Shown here one piece after another: positions 44,850 to 54,273 of a stretch of DNA of 64,000 nucleotides (position 1 is the first letter of the stretch; every line of letters starts with the position of its first letter). The notes beneath the pieces are model-generated. The model ran no database searches. It was not told the origin of the DNA and saw nothing but the letters and a program-made list of their open reading frames with translations. A program made the position numbers and the translations under genes. Origin of the DNA: Paracandidimonas soli (GTDB lineage: Bacteria; Pseudomonadota; Gammaproteobacteria; Burkholderiales; Burkholderiaceae_B); assembly GCF_004342005.1 (NCBI RefSeq), contig NZ_SMBX01000013.1, forward strand, positions 1 to 64,000, written 5' to 3'.

Positions 44850-45020
44850 GGTAAAAAAAGGCCCCCACGCTGCGCCTTCGGTTGGCTCCTCAGCCAGAGG
44901 TCTCGGCTTGCAGCACCACCTCGCGGCTTGCATGCCGCTCGGATTCGCCAGGCATGCAACAGTCCGCAGGGGACTGTTGCATGTCCGGGCTCATCCTTGG
45001 GGCGGCCCGGCGGTAAAAAA
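44850..45020 (-). repeat. Dispersed leader element, copy B, with an inner palindrome
   Basis: The core (near 44857-44881, followed by a T-run in gene direction) stands about 20 bases before the peroxiredoxin start, and an outer GGCGGCCCGGCGG part lies at 45001-45014. Between them is extra sequence with a perfect 13-bp stem (44953-44965 with 44971-44983), so this copy looks expanded or interrupted. Confidence 0.65.
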
Positions 45021-45101
45021 TATCGATAGCCCTAGTTGTACCGCCATTGGCGAGAAAAATGAAATACCCCCGGCTCATATGCTTATGCATGGCGTCGCCG
45101 A

Positions 45102-46925
45102 CTACTGCGGCAATACGACATCCCGCGCATAGGACTGCGCGACATTGCCCTCGATAATCGAGGCGGCCAGGGCCTGCGCGCGAGGCAGCACATGGGCGGC
45201 ATAGAACACGGCCGTGCCGAGCTTGCGGCGATGGAAGGCGTCGGCCCCGTCACCGGAAAGATACGCCAGGCTGGCCTGGGCCGCCCTGGCAAGCTGCCAG
45301 CCGGAAAGCACCACGCCAGCCAGCTGCAGATATGGCACGCTACCCAGGAAAACGGCGGATATGCGTTCCCTGGCATTGTCCAGCACGTAGCGGCTGGCCT
45401 GCTCGAAAGCGTCGACCGCCATGGCCAACTGCCGTCCGATCAGCGCCATGCCGTCGGCATGGGCATCGCCAGCCGGCGCCTGCTGCAATCCGCTTATCGT
45501 TTCCCGCATCTGCGCCGCCAGGGCGGCAACGACCGCCCCGCCATCGCGCAGCACCTTGCGCCCGATGAAATCATTGGCCTGGATGGCGGTAGTGCCCTCG
45601 TAGATGGGAAGGATGCGCGCATCGCGATAATACTGCGCCGCTCCGGTTTCTTCGATATAGCCCATGCCGCCGTGCACCTGCAGCCCCAGCGAGGCGACCT
45701 CAACCGACATCTCCGTGGAAAACCCCTTGACGACCGGCACGAGATATTCATACAACGCCTTGTCCCGCACGCGCTGGGCCTCGTCCGGATGCCAGAGCGC
45801 CCGGTCCCTCGCGGCCGCGGCAATAGCCGCCAAGGCGCGGGCGCCTTCGGTCAGTCCGCGCATGGTCAGCAGCATGCGCTGCACATCGGGATGATGCGCG
45901 ATGGACACCGGCCCGTCCGCTCCTTCCAGCGCGCGCCCCTGTATGCGCTCCCGCGCATAGGACTCGGCCTGCTGCAAGGCCCGTTCCGCAATGGCCACGC
46001 CCTGGACACCGACCGCGTACCGGGCCGCATTCATCATGATGAACATGTACTCCAGGCCCCTGTTCTCTTCTCCCACCAGGCAGCCGACCGCCCCCTCGCC
46101 GACTTCGCCCTTGCCCGAGCCATACAGCAGCACCGCGGTGGGACTGCCGTGTATGCCCAGCTTGTGCTCCAGAGAGGCGCACCAGACGTCGTTGCGCGGG
46201 CCGAGGACGCCGTTTTCATCGACGACGAACTTGGGCACGATGAACAGCGAAATGCCCTTGACGCCCTCCGGCGCGTTCGGCGTGCGCGCCAGCACCAGGT
46301 GCACGATATTCTCGGCCATGTCGTGCTCGCCGTAGGTAATGAATATCTTCTGGCCTGAAATGCGGTAGCTGCCGTCCTCCTGGGGAACCGCCCTCGTCGA
46401 GATCAGCGCCAGATCCGACCCGGCCTGCGGCTCCGTCAGGTTCATGGTGCCCGTCCATCGGCCCTCCAGCATGGGCGGGATGAAACGCTGCTGCTGTTCC
46501 CTGGAGCCGACGGTCGACAAGGCCTCGATAACGCCGTCCGTCAGCAAGGGACACAATGAAAACGCCAGGTTGGCCGCATTCATGTTTTCGCCGACGGCGG
46601 CCGACACCAGTTTGGGAAAGCCCTGTCCGCCCAGTTCCGTGGGATGCGGCAGGCCTTGCCACCCGCCCTGGGCGAAGGTCGAGAAAGCCTCGCGGAAGCC
46701 CGGGGAGGTCGTCACCCGTCCATCTTCCCATTGCGCCGGCGACTCGTCCGCCTTGCGGTTCAGGGGCGCAAGCACGTCCTGGACGAACCTGGCATTTTCC
46801 TCGAGGACGGCGTCCACGATATCTTCCGTGACTTCCTCCAGCCCGGGCAGCGCCAGCACGCCCTCCAGATCGGCCAGTTCCCTCATGACGAAACGCATAT
46901 CCTGTATCGGGGCGACGAAGCTCAT
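45102..46925 (-). CDS. Acyl-CoA dehydrogenase, large (ACAD with C-terminal DUF) type
   Basis: The 607-residue enzyme uses FAD to desaturate acyl-CoA. Diagnostic stretches are FSLCPLLTDGVIEAL, MNLTEPQAGSDLALI, RISGQKIFITYGEHDMAENIVHLVLAR, and YRDARILPIYEGTTAIQANDFIGRKVL, with the catalytic-Glu context YEGTT. The C-terminal extension of about 120 residues is usual for AidB/DmdC-like large members. The start at 46925 avoids translated leader sequence. It lies downstream of etfB-etfA, the electron acceptors, as part of a fatty-acid oxidation unit. The chain length used is unknown. Confidence 0.92.
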   Translation of the reverse strand: MSFVAPIQDMRFVMRELADLEGVLALPGLEEVTEDIVDAVLEENARFVQDVLAPLNRKADESPAQWEDGRVTTSPGFREAFSTFAQGGWQGLPHPTELGGQGFPKLVSAAVGENMNAANLAFSLCPLLTDGVIEALSTVGSREQQQRFIPPMLEGRWTGTMNLTEPQAGSDLALISTRAVPQEDGSYRISGQKIFITYGEHDMAENIVHLVLARTPNAPEGVKGISLFIVPKFVVDENGVLGPRNDVWCASLEHKLGIHGSPTAVLLYGSGKGEVGEGAVGCLVGEENRGLEYMFIMMNAARYAVGVQGVAIAERALQQAESYARERIQGRALEGADGPVSIAHHPDVQRMLLTMRGLTEGARALAAIAAAARDRALWHPDEAQRVRDKALYEYLVPVVKGFSTEMSVEVASLGLQVHGGMGYIEETGAAQYYRDARILPIYEGTTAIQANDFIGRKVLRDGGAVVAALAAQMRETISGLQQAPAGDAHADGMALIGRQLAMAVDAFEQASRYVLDNARERISAVFLGSVPYLQLAGVVLSGWQLARAAQASLAYLSGDGADAFHRRKLGTAVFYAAHVLPRAQALAASIIEGNVAQSYARDVVLPQ

Positions 46926-46952
46926 GACTCTACCTCCAGGGAAAAAACTGGT

Positions 46953-46985
46953 AAAACCCCCACGCTGCGCCTTCGGCGTGCAGTC
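46953..46985 (-). repeat. Dispersed leader element, copy C (upstream of the acyl-CoA dehydrogenase gene)
   Basis: The core CCGAAGGCGCAGCGTGGGGG followed by TTTT stands about 28 bases before the start codon at 46925, in the direction of that gene. Confidence 0.75.
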
Positions 46986-47069
46986 CGGCGACAAAACAAC
47001 AAGGCCCGCAAGCATCATGGATGCCGGCGGGCCGCTTGTATACATCACGTCGGCCAAAGGCCCATGGCA

Positions 47070-47999
47070 TCAAAGCGCGGCGGTCAGCTCCGGCACGATT
47101 TCGAACAGATCGCCGACCAGGCCGTAATCGGCCACGCCGAATATCGGGGCTTCCGGATCCTTGTTGATGGCAACGATGACCTTGGAATCCTTCATGCCGG
47201 CCAGATGCTGGATGGCGCCGGAGATCCCTACCGCGACGTAAAGCTGGGGAGCCACGATCTTGCCGGTCTGCCCGACCTGCCAGTCGTTGGGCGCGTAGCC
47301 CGCGTCGACAGCCGCGCGCGATGCGCCGAGCGCCGCGCCCAGCTTGTCCGCCAGCGCTTCCAGGAGACCGAAGTTCTCCGAGCTGCCCAGCGCGCGGCCG
47401 CCCGAGACGACCACGCTTGCGCCTGCCAGTTCGGGGCGATCGCTCTTGGCGACTTCGCGGCTCACGAACTTCGACTTGCCCGCGTCAGCGACGGCGGCCA
47501 GGGATTCCACCGGGGCGCTGCCGCCCTCGGCAGCCGCGGCGTCGAAAGCCGTCGTGCGCACCGTGATGACCTTCACCGCATCGGACGACTGTACCGTGGC
47601 GATGGCGTTGCCGGCATAGATGGGACGCTGGAACGTATCCGCGGACTCGACGGCGATGATGTCGGAAATCTGGGCGACATCGAGCTTGGCGGCCACGCGC
47701 GGCGCGACGTTCTTGCCCGAGGCCGTGGCCGGGAAAAGAATATGGCTGTAGTTCTGCGCAACGGCCAGCACCTGCGCCGCCACGTTCTCGGCCAGGCCTT
47801 CCGCCAGGGCCGCGCCGTCGGCCAGAAGCACCTTCGCAACGCCGTCAGCCTTGGCGGCCTGGTCCGCCACCGCCTGCGCGCCGCTGCCGGCCACCAGGAC
47901 ATGAACGTCGCCGCCAATCTTTGCGGCAGCCGCAACGGCATTCAGCGTAGCGACCTTCAGTTGCGTATTATCGTGTTCCGCAATTACCAGAATCGTCAT
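47070..47999 (-). CDS. etfA: Electron transfer flavoprotein alpha subunit
   Basis: The 309-residue protein has the ETF-alpha N-terminal domain ([37 protein letters not shown]) and the FAD domain ([93 protein letters not shown]). Together with EtfB it carries electrons from acyl-CoA dehydrogenases to the respiratory chain. It starts directly after the etfB stop. Confidence 0.97.
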   Translation of the reverse strand: MTILVIAEHDNTQLKVATLNAVAAAAKIGGDVHVLVAGSGAQAVADQAAKADGVAKVLLADGAALAEGLAENVAAQVLAVAQNYSHILFPATASGKNVAPRVAAKLDVAQISDIIAVESADTFQRPIYAGNAIATVQSSDAVKVITVRTTAFDAAAAEGGSAPVESLAAVADAGKSKFVSREVAKSDRPELAGASVVVSGGRALGSSENFGLLEALADKLGAALGASRAAVDAGYAPNDWQVGQTGKIVAPQLYVAVGISGAIQHLAGMKDSKVIVAINKDPEAPIFGVADYGLVGDLFEIVPELTAAL

Positions 48000-48749
48000 T
48001 TACACCACCTTCGCTTCGTTCTTCAGTTTGTCGACAAGGCTTGCCACGTCCGGCAGGATGACGCCTGCCGAGCGGGCCGCGGGCTCGGCCACTTTCAGGG
48101 TCTTCAGCCTCGGGGCGACATCCACGCCAAGCGCATCGGGCGTCAGCACGTCGAGCGGCTTCTTCTTGGCCTTCATGATGTTGGGCAGCGTGACATAGCG
48201 AGGCTCGTTCAGGCGCAAGTCGGTCGTGATGACCGCGGGCAGCGACAGCTGCAGCGTTTCGAGACCGCCATCCACTTCGCGCGTGACGGTAACCGAATCG
48301 CCCGCGACCTCGACCTTGCTGGCGAACGTGGCCTGCGGCCAGTCAAGCAGAGCGGCCAGCATCTGGCCCGTCTGGTTGGCGTCGTCGTCGATGGCCTGCT
48401 TTCCCAGAATGACCAGTTGCGGCTGTTCGCGGTCCACGACCGCCTTGATCAGCTTGGCCACGGCCAGCGGCTGAAGCTCGGCATCCGTCTCGACGAGCAC
48501 GCTGCGGTCCGCGCCGATCGCCATGGCCGTGCGCAGCGTTTCCTGCGCCTGCGTCACGCCGCATGAAACCGCGATCACTTCCGTTGCCGCGCCCTTTTCC
48601 TTGAGCCGGGTGGCTTCTTCAATGGCGATTTCATCGAACGGGTTCATGGACATCTTGACATTGGCGACATCGACGCCGCTTTGATCGGACTTCACGCGTA
48701 CCTTGACGTTGTAATCAACGACGCGCTTGACCGGAACCAGCACTTTCAT
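48000..48749 (-). CDS. etfB: Electron transfer flavoprotein beta subunit
   Basis: The 249-residue protein begins [22 protein letters not shown] and keeps the ETF-beta signature ([54 protein letters not shown]). It binds AMP and shapes the FAD site with EtfA. The start at 48749 is the usual ETF-beta start; the frame upstream only translates the leader element. It is the first gene of the etfB-etfA-acd run. Confidence 0.97.
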   Translation of the reverse strand: MKVLVPVKRVVDYNVKVRVKSDQSGVDVANVKMSMNPFDEIAIEEATRLKEKGAATEVIAVSCGVTQAQETLRTAMAIGADRSVLVETDAELQPLAVAKLIKAVVDREQPQLVILGKQAIDDDANQTGQMLAALLDWPQATFASKVEVAGDSVTVTREVDGGLETLQLSLPAVITTDLRLNEPRYVTLPNIMKAKKKPLDVLTPDALGVDVAPRLKTLKVAEPAARSAGVILPDVASLVDKLKNEAKVV

Positions 48750-48783
48750 TGAGTTATCTCCAGACGGTTGGATGAAAAAAGGA

Positions 48784-48812
48784 AAAAGGCCCCCACGCTG
48801 CGCCTTCGGCAC
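48784..48812 (-). repeat. Dispersed leader element, copy D (upstream of etfB)
   Basis: The core CCGAAGGCGCAGCGTGGGGG followed by CCTTTTT stands about 35 bases before the etfB start, in the direction of etfB. Confidence 0.75.
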
Positions 48813-48851
48813 ACCGTAACGCATTTCGCAGTGCAACAGAACCTATGCATT

Positions 48852-49775
48852 CTACATCTTTGACAGCGCCCTGATATGCGCCACCACGCTCCTTCCAAGA
48901 GCCGACAGGTTGTAGCCGCCTTCCAGCATGCTGACGACCCTGCCTTGGGCGCTCTCGGCGGCCAGCTGGACGAGTTGCCGCGTGATCCACGCATAGTCGG
49001 CTTCCGTCAGGCCTAGCTGTCCCATGTCATCTTCCAGGTGCGCATCGAATCCGGCGGAAATGAACAGCATCTCCGGCGCGAAGGCCTTCAGCCTGGGCAT
49101 CCACTGCTCGGCCACGATGGCGCGCAGGGCTTCGGGCGGCGTATTGGCCGGCACCGGCACATTCACCATATTGGACGCCCCGGTATCGCGCAGCGTCGAG
49201 GGAAACAGCGGATGCTGGAAGAAGCTGCACATCAGCACCCTGTCGTCATGCTCGAACATTTCCTCTGTGCCATTGCCATGATGCACATCGAAATCGATGA
49301 TGGCCACACGCCGGAGGCCATGCTTTTCCAGCGCATACGCCGCTGCGATGGCAATGTTGTTGAAAAAGCAGAATCCCATGGCCTGCGACGGCCGGGCGTG
49401 ATGCCCGGGCGGGCGCACTGCGCAGAATGCGGTTTCGGCCTTGCCCCGCATGATGGCATCCACGGCCGTGATGCCCGCGCCCGCCGCCGCCCATGCCGCG
49501 GGCAATGTGCACGGATTCATGGCGGTATCGTCATCAAGGCTGCGGTAGCCGTGCCTCGGTGCCTGGTTCTGCAGAAAAGCCAGGTACTCCGGCGCATGGA
49601 CCCTCAGTATGTCATTCATGCCCGCGACATCCGCCTCGCACTCGGCCAGATGCGGCATCATCCCGCTGGACAGCAACTGGTCGCCAATGGCATCGAGCCG
49701 CTGCGGGCTCTCCGGATGCCAGCTGCCCATGTCGTGCAACCGGCATTCCGGATGGGTAATATAGAGTGTCTCCAT
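48852..49775 (-). CDS. Histone-deacetylase-family protein (acetylpolyamine/acetoin-utilisation type)
   Basis: The 307-residue protein has the zinc-dependent deacetylase motifs RPPGHHARPSQAMGFCFFNNIAIAA, IIDFDVHHGNGTEEMF and FISAGFDAHLEDDMGQLGL, with all metal ligands in place. Bacterial members deacylate small molecules such as polyamines or related amides. The start at 49775 (METLYITHP) overlaps the region where the divergent mltB begins, so the two genes share almost no intergenic space. Confidence 0.9.
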   Translation of the reverse strand: METLYITHPECRLHDMGSWHPESPQRLDAIGDQLLSSGMMPHLAECEADVAGMNDILRVHAPEYLAFLQNQAPRHGYRSLDDDTAMNPCTLPAAWAAAGAGITAVDAIMRGKAETAFCAVRPPGHHARPSQAMGFCFFNNIAIAAAYALEKHGLRRVAIIDFDVHHGNGTEEMFEHDDRVLMCSFFQHPLFPSTLRDTGASNMVNVPVPANTPPEALRAIVAEQWMPRLKAFAPEMLFISAGFDAHLEDDMGQLGLTEADYAWITRQLVQLAAESAQGRVVSMLEGGYNLSALGRSVVAHIRALSKM

Positions 49776-49785
49776 GAGGAATCTT

Positions 49786-50943
49786 ATGTCCGTTTTGCGT
49801 ATTGTACCGTCCGCCATCCTGTCGATCGCCCTTGCCGGATGCGCCGCCAGGGCCGACAGGATAGAAACCGCCGACACGGTTTCGACGCCGGAATCAGGCG
49901 CTCCCGCCATCATGCCAGCAAGTCATGCTGCACCGCAACCTCCCGCGCGGGAAAATCCGCCCGCCCCGGCATCCTCCATCCAGTTGCAGGACTTTGCCGA
50001 AACCATCGCGAAAGAGCGCGGCATACCGCTCAAGCATGCTCAGCAGCTCCTGTCCGAAGCCAGTTTCAACAGCCGTATCGCCCAATTGATGGCGCCATCG
50101 AAAACCAAGGCCGCCAAGAAAAGCTGGGCCGCCTACCGGAAGCGCTTCGTCGAACCCATCCGCATACGCCAGGGCCTGGCTTTCTGGCAACGCAAGCAGG
50201 AAACGCTGGACAGCGTTTCCACGCAATACGGCATTCCCGCATCGATACTGGTCTCCATCATCGGCGTGGAGACCCTGTACGGGCAGCACATGGGCAATTT
50301 CCGCGTGCTGGACGCGCTGTACACGCTGGGCTTTCATTTTCCCGACTCCAAGCGACCAGAGCGAGCCGCCTTTTTCCGCGAACAGCTGGCCGACCTGATC
50401 CAGCTGGATCATGAGGGCCGCCTGGACGCACGCCGGACTCAAGGCTCCTATGCCGGCGCGCTGGGCATACCTCAATTCATGCCCGGCAGCCTGATGCGCT
50501 ACGCTGCCGACGGCGATAACGACGGAAAAATCGATCTGTTCGGCAACGAGGACGACGCCATCGCGTCGGTGGCGAGCTTTCTGCGCAAGCACGACTGGCA
50601 GCCGGGACTGCCAGTCTTTGCGCCGGTCCGCCTGCCGGCCGACCCCGCGCCTCTGGTGCACGGCGGCCTGAAGCCTTCGCTGCAGTGGTCTCAATTGCAG
50701 GACAAGGGCGCCTCGCTTGGCGAGACGACAGGCAGCCTCTCGTGGCAAGCCCATCCGCTGGGCGTCATCGACCTGCCGGAAGAATCGCAAGGCACGGCGG
50801 ACTACCGCACCGCCACGCCGAATTTCTTTGCGATCACCGAGTACAACCGCAGCTACTTCTACGCTACGGCCGTCACGGATCTTGCCGAGGAACTGGCGGC
50901 CCGGATGGGCTACGGCAGCCCCAATTATTCCGCTATTGATTAA
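49786..50943 (+). CDS. mltB: Membrane-bound lytic murein transglycosylase B
   Basis: The 385-residue lipoprotein starts at 49786, with GAGGA 5 bases before, giving lipobox IALAGC (Cys19). The catalytic domain has the family-3 lytic transglycosylase signatures VSIIGVETLYGQHMGNFRVLDALYTLGF (catalytic Glu in VET), GSYAGALGIPQFMPGS and an EF-hand-like DGDNDGKIDLFGNEDD calcium loop. It cleaves peptidoglycan glycan strands with 1,6-anhydro product. An ATG 12 bases upstream is in frame but less well placed. Its end overlaps the cysM end by 11 bases. Confidence 0.93.
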   Translation: MSVLRIVPSAILSIALAGCAARADRIETADTVSTPESGAPAIMPASHAAPQPPARENPPAPASSIQLQDFAETIAKERGIPLKHAQQLLSEASFNSRIAQLMAPSKTKAAKKSWAAYRKRFVEPIRIRQGLAFWQRKQETLDSVSTQYGIPASILVSIIGVETLYGQHMGNFRVLDALYTLGFHFPDSKRPERAAFFREQLADLIQLDHEGRLDARRTQGSYAGALGIPQFMPGSLMRYAADGDNDGKIDLFGNEDDAIASVASFLRKHDWQPGLPVFAPVRLPADPAPLVHGGLKPSLQWSQLQDKGASLGETTGSLSWQAHPLGVIDLPEESQGTADYRTATPNFFAITEYNRSYFYATAVTDLAEELAARMGYGSPNYSAID

Positions 50944-51841
50944 AGACGCCGGTGGAAAGGTAGCGGTCACCGCGGTCGCAGACGATGAACACGATGGTGG
51001 CCTGCTCCGTCCTGGCTGAAACCCGCAATGCGGCGACCAGAGCGCCGGCGGAAGAAATGCCGCCGAAAATGCCTTCTTCCGCGGCCAGGCGGCGCGCCAT
51101 CTGCTCGGCCTCGGATTGCTCGATGGTTTCGAACTGGTTCACCCATTCCGGCTTATAGATGCGCGGCTGGTATTCCTCGGGCCATTTGCGGATGCCGGGA
51201 ATCTGCGAACCTTCCGCCGGCTGGGCGCCCACCACGACGATGTCGGGATTCATGGAGCGCAGGTAGCTGCCCGTGCCCATGATGGTGCCGGTGGTGCCCA
51301 TGGCGCTGACGAAGTGCGTGATCCGGCCCTGGGTCTGCGTCCAGAGCTCGGGGCCCGTGGATTCGATATGCGCTTGCGGATTATCCTCGTTGGCGAACTG
51401 GTCCAGCACCCTGCCCTTGCCTTCGGCCTGCATTTTCATGGCCAGGTCGCGCGCATATTCCATGCCGCCGTCCTTGGCGGGAGTCAGGATCAACTGCGCG
51501 CCGTAGGCCGTCATGGAGGCCCGGCGCTCCAGCGACAGGTTGTCGGGCATGATCAGGATCATCTTGTAGCCGCGTATGGCGGCGACCATTGCCAGAGCAA
51601 TGCCGGTGTTGCCGCTGGTGGCCTCGATCAGGGTATCGCCCGGGCGGATGTCCCCGCGCTCTTCGGCGCGGCGGATCATGGACATGGCGGCGCGGTCCTT
51701 GACCGAGCCCGCAGGATTGTTGCCTTCCAGCTTGGCCAGGATGACGTTGCCGCGATCGGTCGCCTCCTGCCCCGGAATGCGCTGCAGGCGCACCAGAGGG
51801 GTGCCGCCGATAGTATCTTCGATGGTCTGGTATGTGCTCAT
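50933..51841 (-). CDS. cysM: Cysteine synthase B (O-acetylserine sulfhydrylase)
   Basis: The 302-residue PLP enzyme shows EGNNPAGSVKDRAA with the PLP-binding Lys near residue 46, the substrate loop EATSGNTGIALAM, the phosphate-binding GTTGTIMGTG, and SSAGALVAALR. The ending KPEWVNQFETIEQSEAEQMARRLAAEEG is CysM-like rather than CysK-like. It makes cysteine from O-acetylserine and sulfide or thiosulfate. No strong ribosome-binding site is visible before the ATG; a TATTAT -10-like box lies close upstream. Confidence 0.95.
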   Translation of the reverse strand: MSTYQTIEDTIGGTPLVRLQRIPGQEATDRGNVILAKLEGNNPAGSVKDRAAMSMIRRAEERGDIRPGDTLIEATSGNTGIALAMVAAIRGYKMILIMPDNLSLERRASMTAYGAQLILTPAKDGGMEYARDLAMKMQAEGKGRVLDQFANEDNPQAHIESTGPELWTQTQGRITHFVSAMGTTGTIMGTGSYLRSMNPDIVVVGAQPAEGSQIPGIRKWPEEYQPRIYKPEWVNQFETIEQSEAEQMARRLAAEEGIFGGISSAGALVAALRVSARTEQATIVFIVCDRGDRYLSTGVFNQ

Positions 51842-51891
51842 GCTTCAAATAATACACTGTCCGGTGTGCGCAGACACCTCGATTCCATAGG

Positions 51892-51909
51892 AATTTGAAC
51901 GTTCGAATT
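51892..51909. promoter_or_regulatory. 18-bp near-perfect palindrome between cysM and the leader ORF of the lactate-dehydrogenase-like gene
   Basis: AATTTGAAC followed by GTTCGAATT forms an inverted repeat with one mismatched pair around the centre GAAC/GTTC. It lies between the divergent cysM and flavoenzyme genes, upstream of a TATAAT box, and looks like a dimeric regulator's operator. The LysR gene at 53277-54143 is one candidate. Confidence 0.5.
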
Positions 51910-51984
51910 TAATACTATTTGTCTATCCGGCACATACCGCTCCCTATAATTCAAAGAAAAATCCGAACCTTACAGGGGACTGAT

Positions 51985-52047
51985 ATGAAAAGGCTTTCTC
52001 TTCCCGCCCGCGTCTTGCCGACACTCTCGCACACCGTATTTCCATGA
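51985..52047 (+). CDS. 20-codon leader ORF overlapping the flavoenzyme start
   Basis: A short ORF, MKRLSLPARVLPTLSHTVFP, starts behind a GGGG-containing ribosome-binding site and ends in a TGA that overlaps the ATG of the next gene (ATGA). The basic, hydrophobic start recalls a leader peptide, but it is too short to be a full signal. Translational coupling is the likeliest function. Confidence 0.5.
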   Translation: MKRLSLPARVLPTLSHTVFP

Positions 52048-53207
52048 GACGGCGCCTCGACGATTGCCTGTGCCTGCAGGACTTTGAAAACGTGGCCAGG
52101 CGGACGCTGCCCCGCCCCCTGTACGGCTATATTTCGGCTGCAGCGGAAGACGGCGTCTCTTACCGAAACAACCTGAGTGCGTTCCGGCATTACGCGTTCG
52201 TCCAGAAAGCACTGGTGGATGTATCAGTCCGCGACACCGGCATCACGCTGTTCGGCCAGAAATACGCCTACCCATTCGGCATGGCCCCGATGGGGCTGAG
52301 CGCGCTATACACCTACCGGGGCGACATGGTGCTGGCCGATACCGCCGCCAGCTGCGGCATACCCATGATCATGAGCTCCTCGTCGCTCATTCCCCTCGAA
52401 GCCGTCGCCAGACAAAATCCCGACAGCTGGTTCCAGGCCTACGTACCCGGCGCCCCCGAAAAACTGGAAGCGCTCATCGAACGGATCACGAAAGCCGGCT
52501 TCCGCAGACTGGTCATTACGGTCGATACGCAGGTCAACCCGAACAAGCAGAACTACCTGCGCCACGGCTTCACTTCGCCGTTGAAACTGAGTCCGAAGCT
52601 CGTCTGGCAAGGCCTGACGCATCCGCGCTGGTTGGCCGGCACTTTCCTGAAGACTTGCCTTCGGCACGGCATTCCCCACTTCGAGAATAACTATGCCTCG
52701 CGTGGCGTACCCATCATTTCCCGCAATGTAGAGCGGGATTTTTCCGATCGTGGCCGGTTGAGCTGGAGCCATATCCGACACATACGGACACTCTGGCCCC
52801 ATACCCTGATCATCAAAGGACTGCAGAATCCCGATGACGCCATCATGGCGGCCGACCATGGCGTGGACGGCATCATCCTGTCCAACCACGGCGGGCGGCA
52901 ACTGGACAGCGCCGTCTCCCCCCTGCAGATGCTGCCGGAAGTCGCGCGGCGGTGCCCGTCCATCCCGATCATGATGGATGGCGGCATACGGCGCGGCTCC
53001 GATGTCCTCAAATGCCTGGCGCTCGGCGCCAGCTTCGTCTTCGTTGGACGGCCATTCGCCTATGCCGCGGCGGCTGGCGGCCGGCAGGGAGTGGAACGAG
53101 CCGTCAGCCTGCTCGCGGCGGAGGTCGACCGGAACCTGGCGATGCTGGGCATACCGCAAATCGCCGACCTGGGTCCGGATTGCCTCACAACCATCGCCTC
53201 GCATTGA
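52044..53207 (+). CDS. FMN-dependent alpha-hydroxy-acid dehydrogenase (LldD-like)
   Basis: The 387-residue protein has the family layout: FENVARRTLPRPLYGYISAAAEDGVSYRNN, PFGMAPMGLSAL, LVITVDTQVNPNKQNYLRHGF, the active-site stretch GIILSNHGGRQLD with the catalytic His, and MMDGGIRRGSDVLKCLALGASFVFVGRPFAYA. It oxidises L-lactate or a related 2-hydroxy acid at the membrane or in the cytoplasm. Which acid is used is not clear. Its start overlaps a 20-codon leader ORF, and a LysR gene is convergent downstream. Confidence 0.9.
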   Translation: MRRRLDDCLCLQDFENVARRTLPRPLYGYISAAAEDGVSYRNNLSAFRHYAFVQKALVDVSVRDTGITLFGQKYAYPFGMAPMGLSALYTYRGDMVLADTAASCGIPMIMSSSSLIPLEAVARQNPDSWFQAYVPGAPEKLEALIERITKAGFRRLVITVDTQVNPNKQNYLRHGFTSPLKLSPKLVWQGLTHPRWLAGTFLKTCLRHGIPHFENNYASRGVPIISRNVERDFSDRGRLSWSHIRHIRTLWPHTLIIKGLQNPDDAIMAADHGVDGIILSNHGGRQLDSAVSPLQMLPEVARRCPSIPIMMDGGIRRGSDVLKCLALGASFVFVGRPFAYAAAAGGRQGVERAVSLLAAEVDRNLAMLGIPQIADLGPDCLTTIASH

Positions 53208-53276
53208 AGCTGTCCGGGCGCACGCGCGGGCCTTGGCGGCGCCACGCCAGGGCATCCTGCCGGACTGCAGGAGGGC

Positions 53277-54143
53277 CTAGAAGATACTTCCGGCCTCCTC
53301 CAGGATCATGGATATGATGCCCGCATGCGTGCCGCGCGTATCCCAGAAAATGCCCATATTGCGCGCCGGCGCGTCATTGGGCAGGGCCAGGCGGCTGATC
53401 CCCAGGCTCTCGACCCATTCCGGAGCCCAATCGGGTACCAGGGCGACGCCGATGCCATCGCTCACCAGATGGGCAATGGTAATCAACGTATCGATCTCCA
53501 GCCGCTCATTGGGGACAATGCGGTGCTTGCGCAAATACTGCTCAGCGATCTGGCCGCCGCGCAGAGACCGGTCGAACCTCAGAAACGGCTGCTCAGCCAG
53601 GAGCTTGAAAGGATCCTCATTGCCGAGCCGGCCAGGGGCCAGCACGACCAGGGTTTCCTTCTTGATCAGTTGCCACTCGAATCCCTTGGCCGTCGCATAG
53701 ACAGGCTCGACCATGATCGCCGCATCCAGATGCCGCGATACCGTGCGCTCCTCCAGGGAACTGGAGGCGCCGGATTCGATGAAGACCGACATCCTGGGAT
53801 AGCGCGCATAGATTTTTCGGAGCAGCATGGGAGTCAACGCCGCGAGCGTGGAGGTCGCCACGCCAAGCCGCAGTTCGCCCAATGGCTCGTCGTTGTTGGC
53901 AATGGCGCGTATGTCACGCGTATCGCGCAGTATGGAGCGTGCCCGATCAACGATTTTCATTCCCGCATCGGTAGGCTTGACGTTCCTGCCCGCGCGCATG
54001 ATCAATGTCGTGCCAATATCCTCTTCAAGTGCCTTGATGCGCGCGGCCAGCGCCGCGGACGTCAGGTTGAGACGGCGGGCGGCCTCTGCGAACGAACCGC
54101 AATCGACAACCGAAATGAAGCTGTGAAGATATTTGGTATCCAT
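53277..54143 (-). CDS. LysR-type transcriptional regulator
   Basis: The 288-residue protein starts MDTKYLHSFISVVDCGSFAEAARRLNLTSAALAARIKALEEDIGTTLIMR, a clear LysR HTH domain, then an effector domain (about 85-280) with LGELRLGVATSTLAALTPMLL. The ATG at 54143 is the family-like start; an earlier one 84 bases upstream adds unrelated residues. It converges with the lactate-dehydrogenase-like gene and may control it through the palindrome at 51892; that link is inferred. Confidence 0.88.
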   Translation of the reverse strand: MDTKYLHSFISVVDCGSFAEAARRLNLTSAALAARIKALEEDIGTTLIMRAGRNVKPTDAGMKIVDRARSILRDTRDIRAIANNDEPLGELRLGVATSTLAALTPMLLRKIYARYPRMSVFIESGASSSLEERTVSRHLDAAIMVEPVYATAKGFEWQLIKKETLVVLAPGRLGNEDPFKLLAEQPFLRFDRSLRGGQIAEQYLRKHRIVPNERLEIDTLITIAHLVSDGIGVALVPDWAPEWVESLGISRLALPNDAPARNMGIFWDTRGTHAGIISMILEEAGSIF

Positions 54144-54273
54144 GGCTGATACGGCAAGCGCTCTCCTGATCCGGGGCAAGAACCCCGCCAAAGATAGCAT
54201 GTCCGCCCCAGTGGCTCCAGGGAACAACGCTTCGCGGTTTCCCGGAGCGCCCGAATACGGACCGCATACGAAA

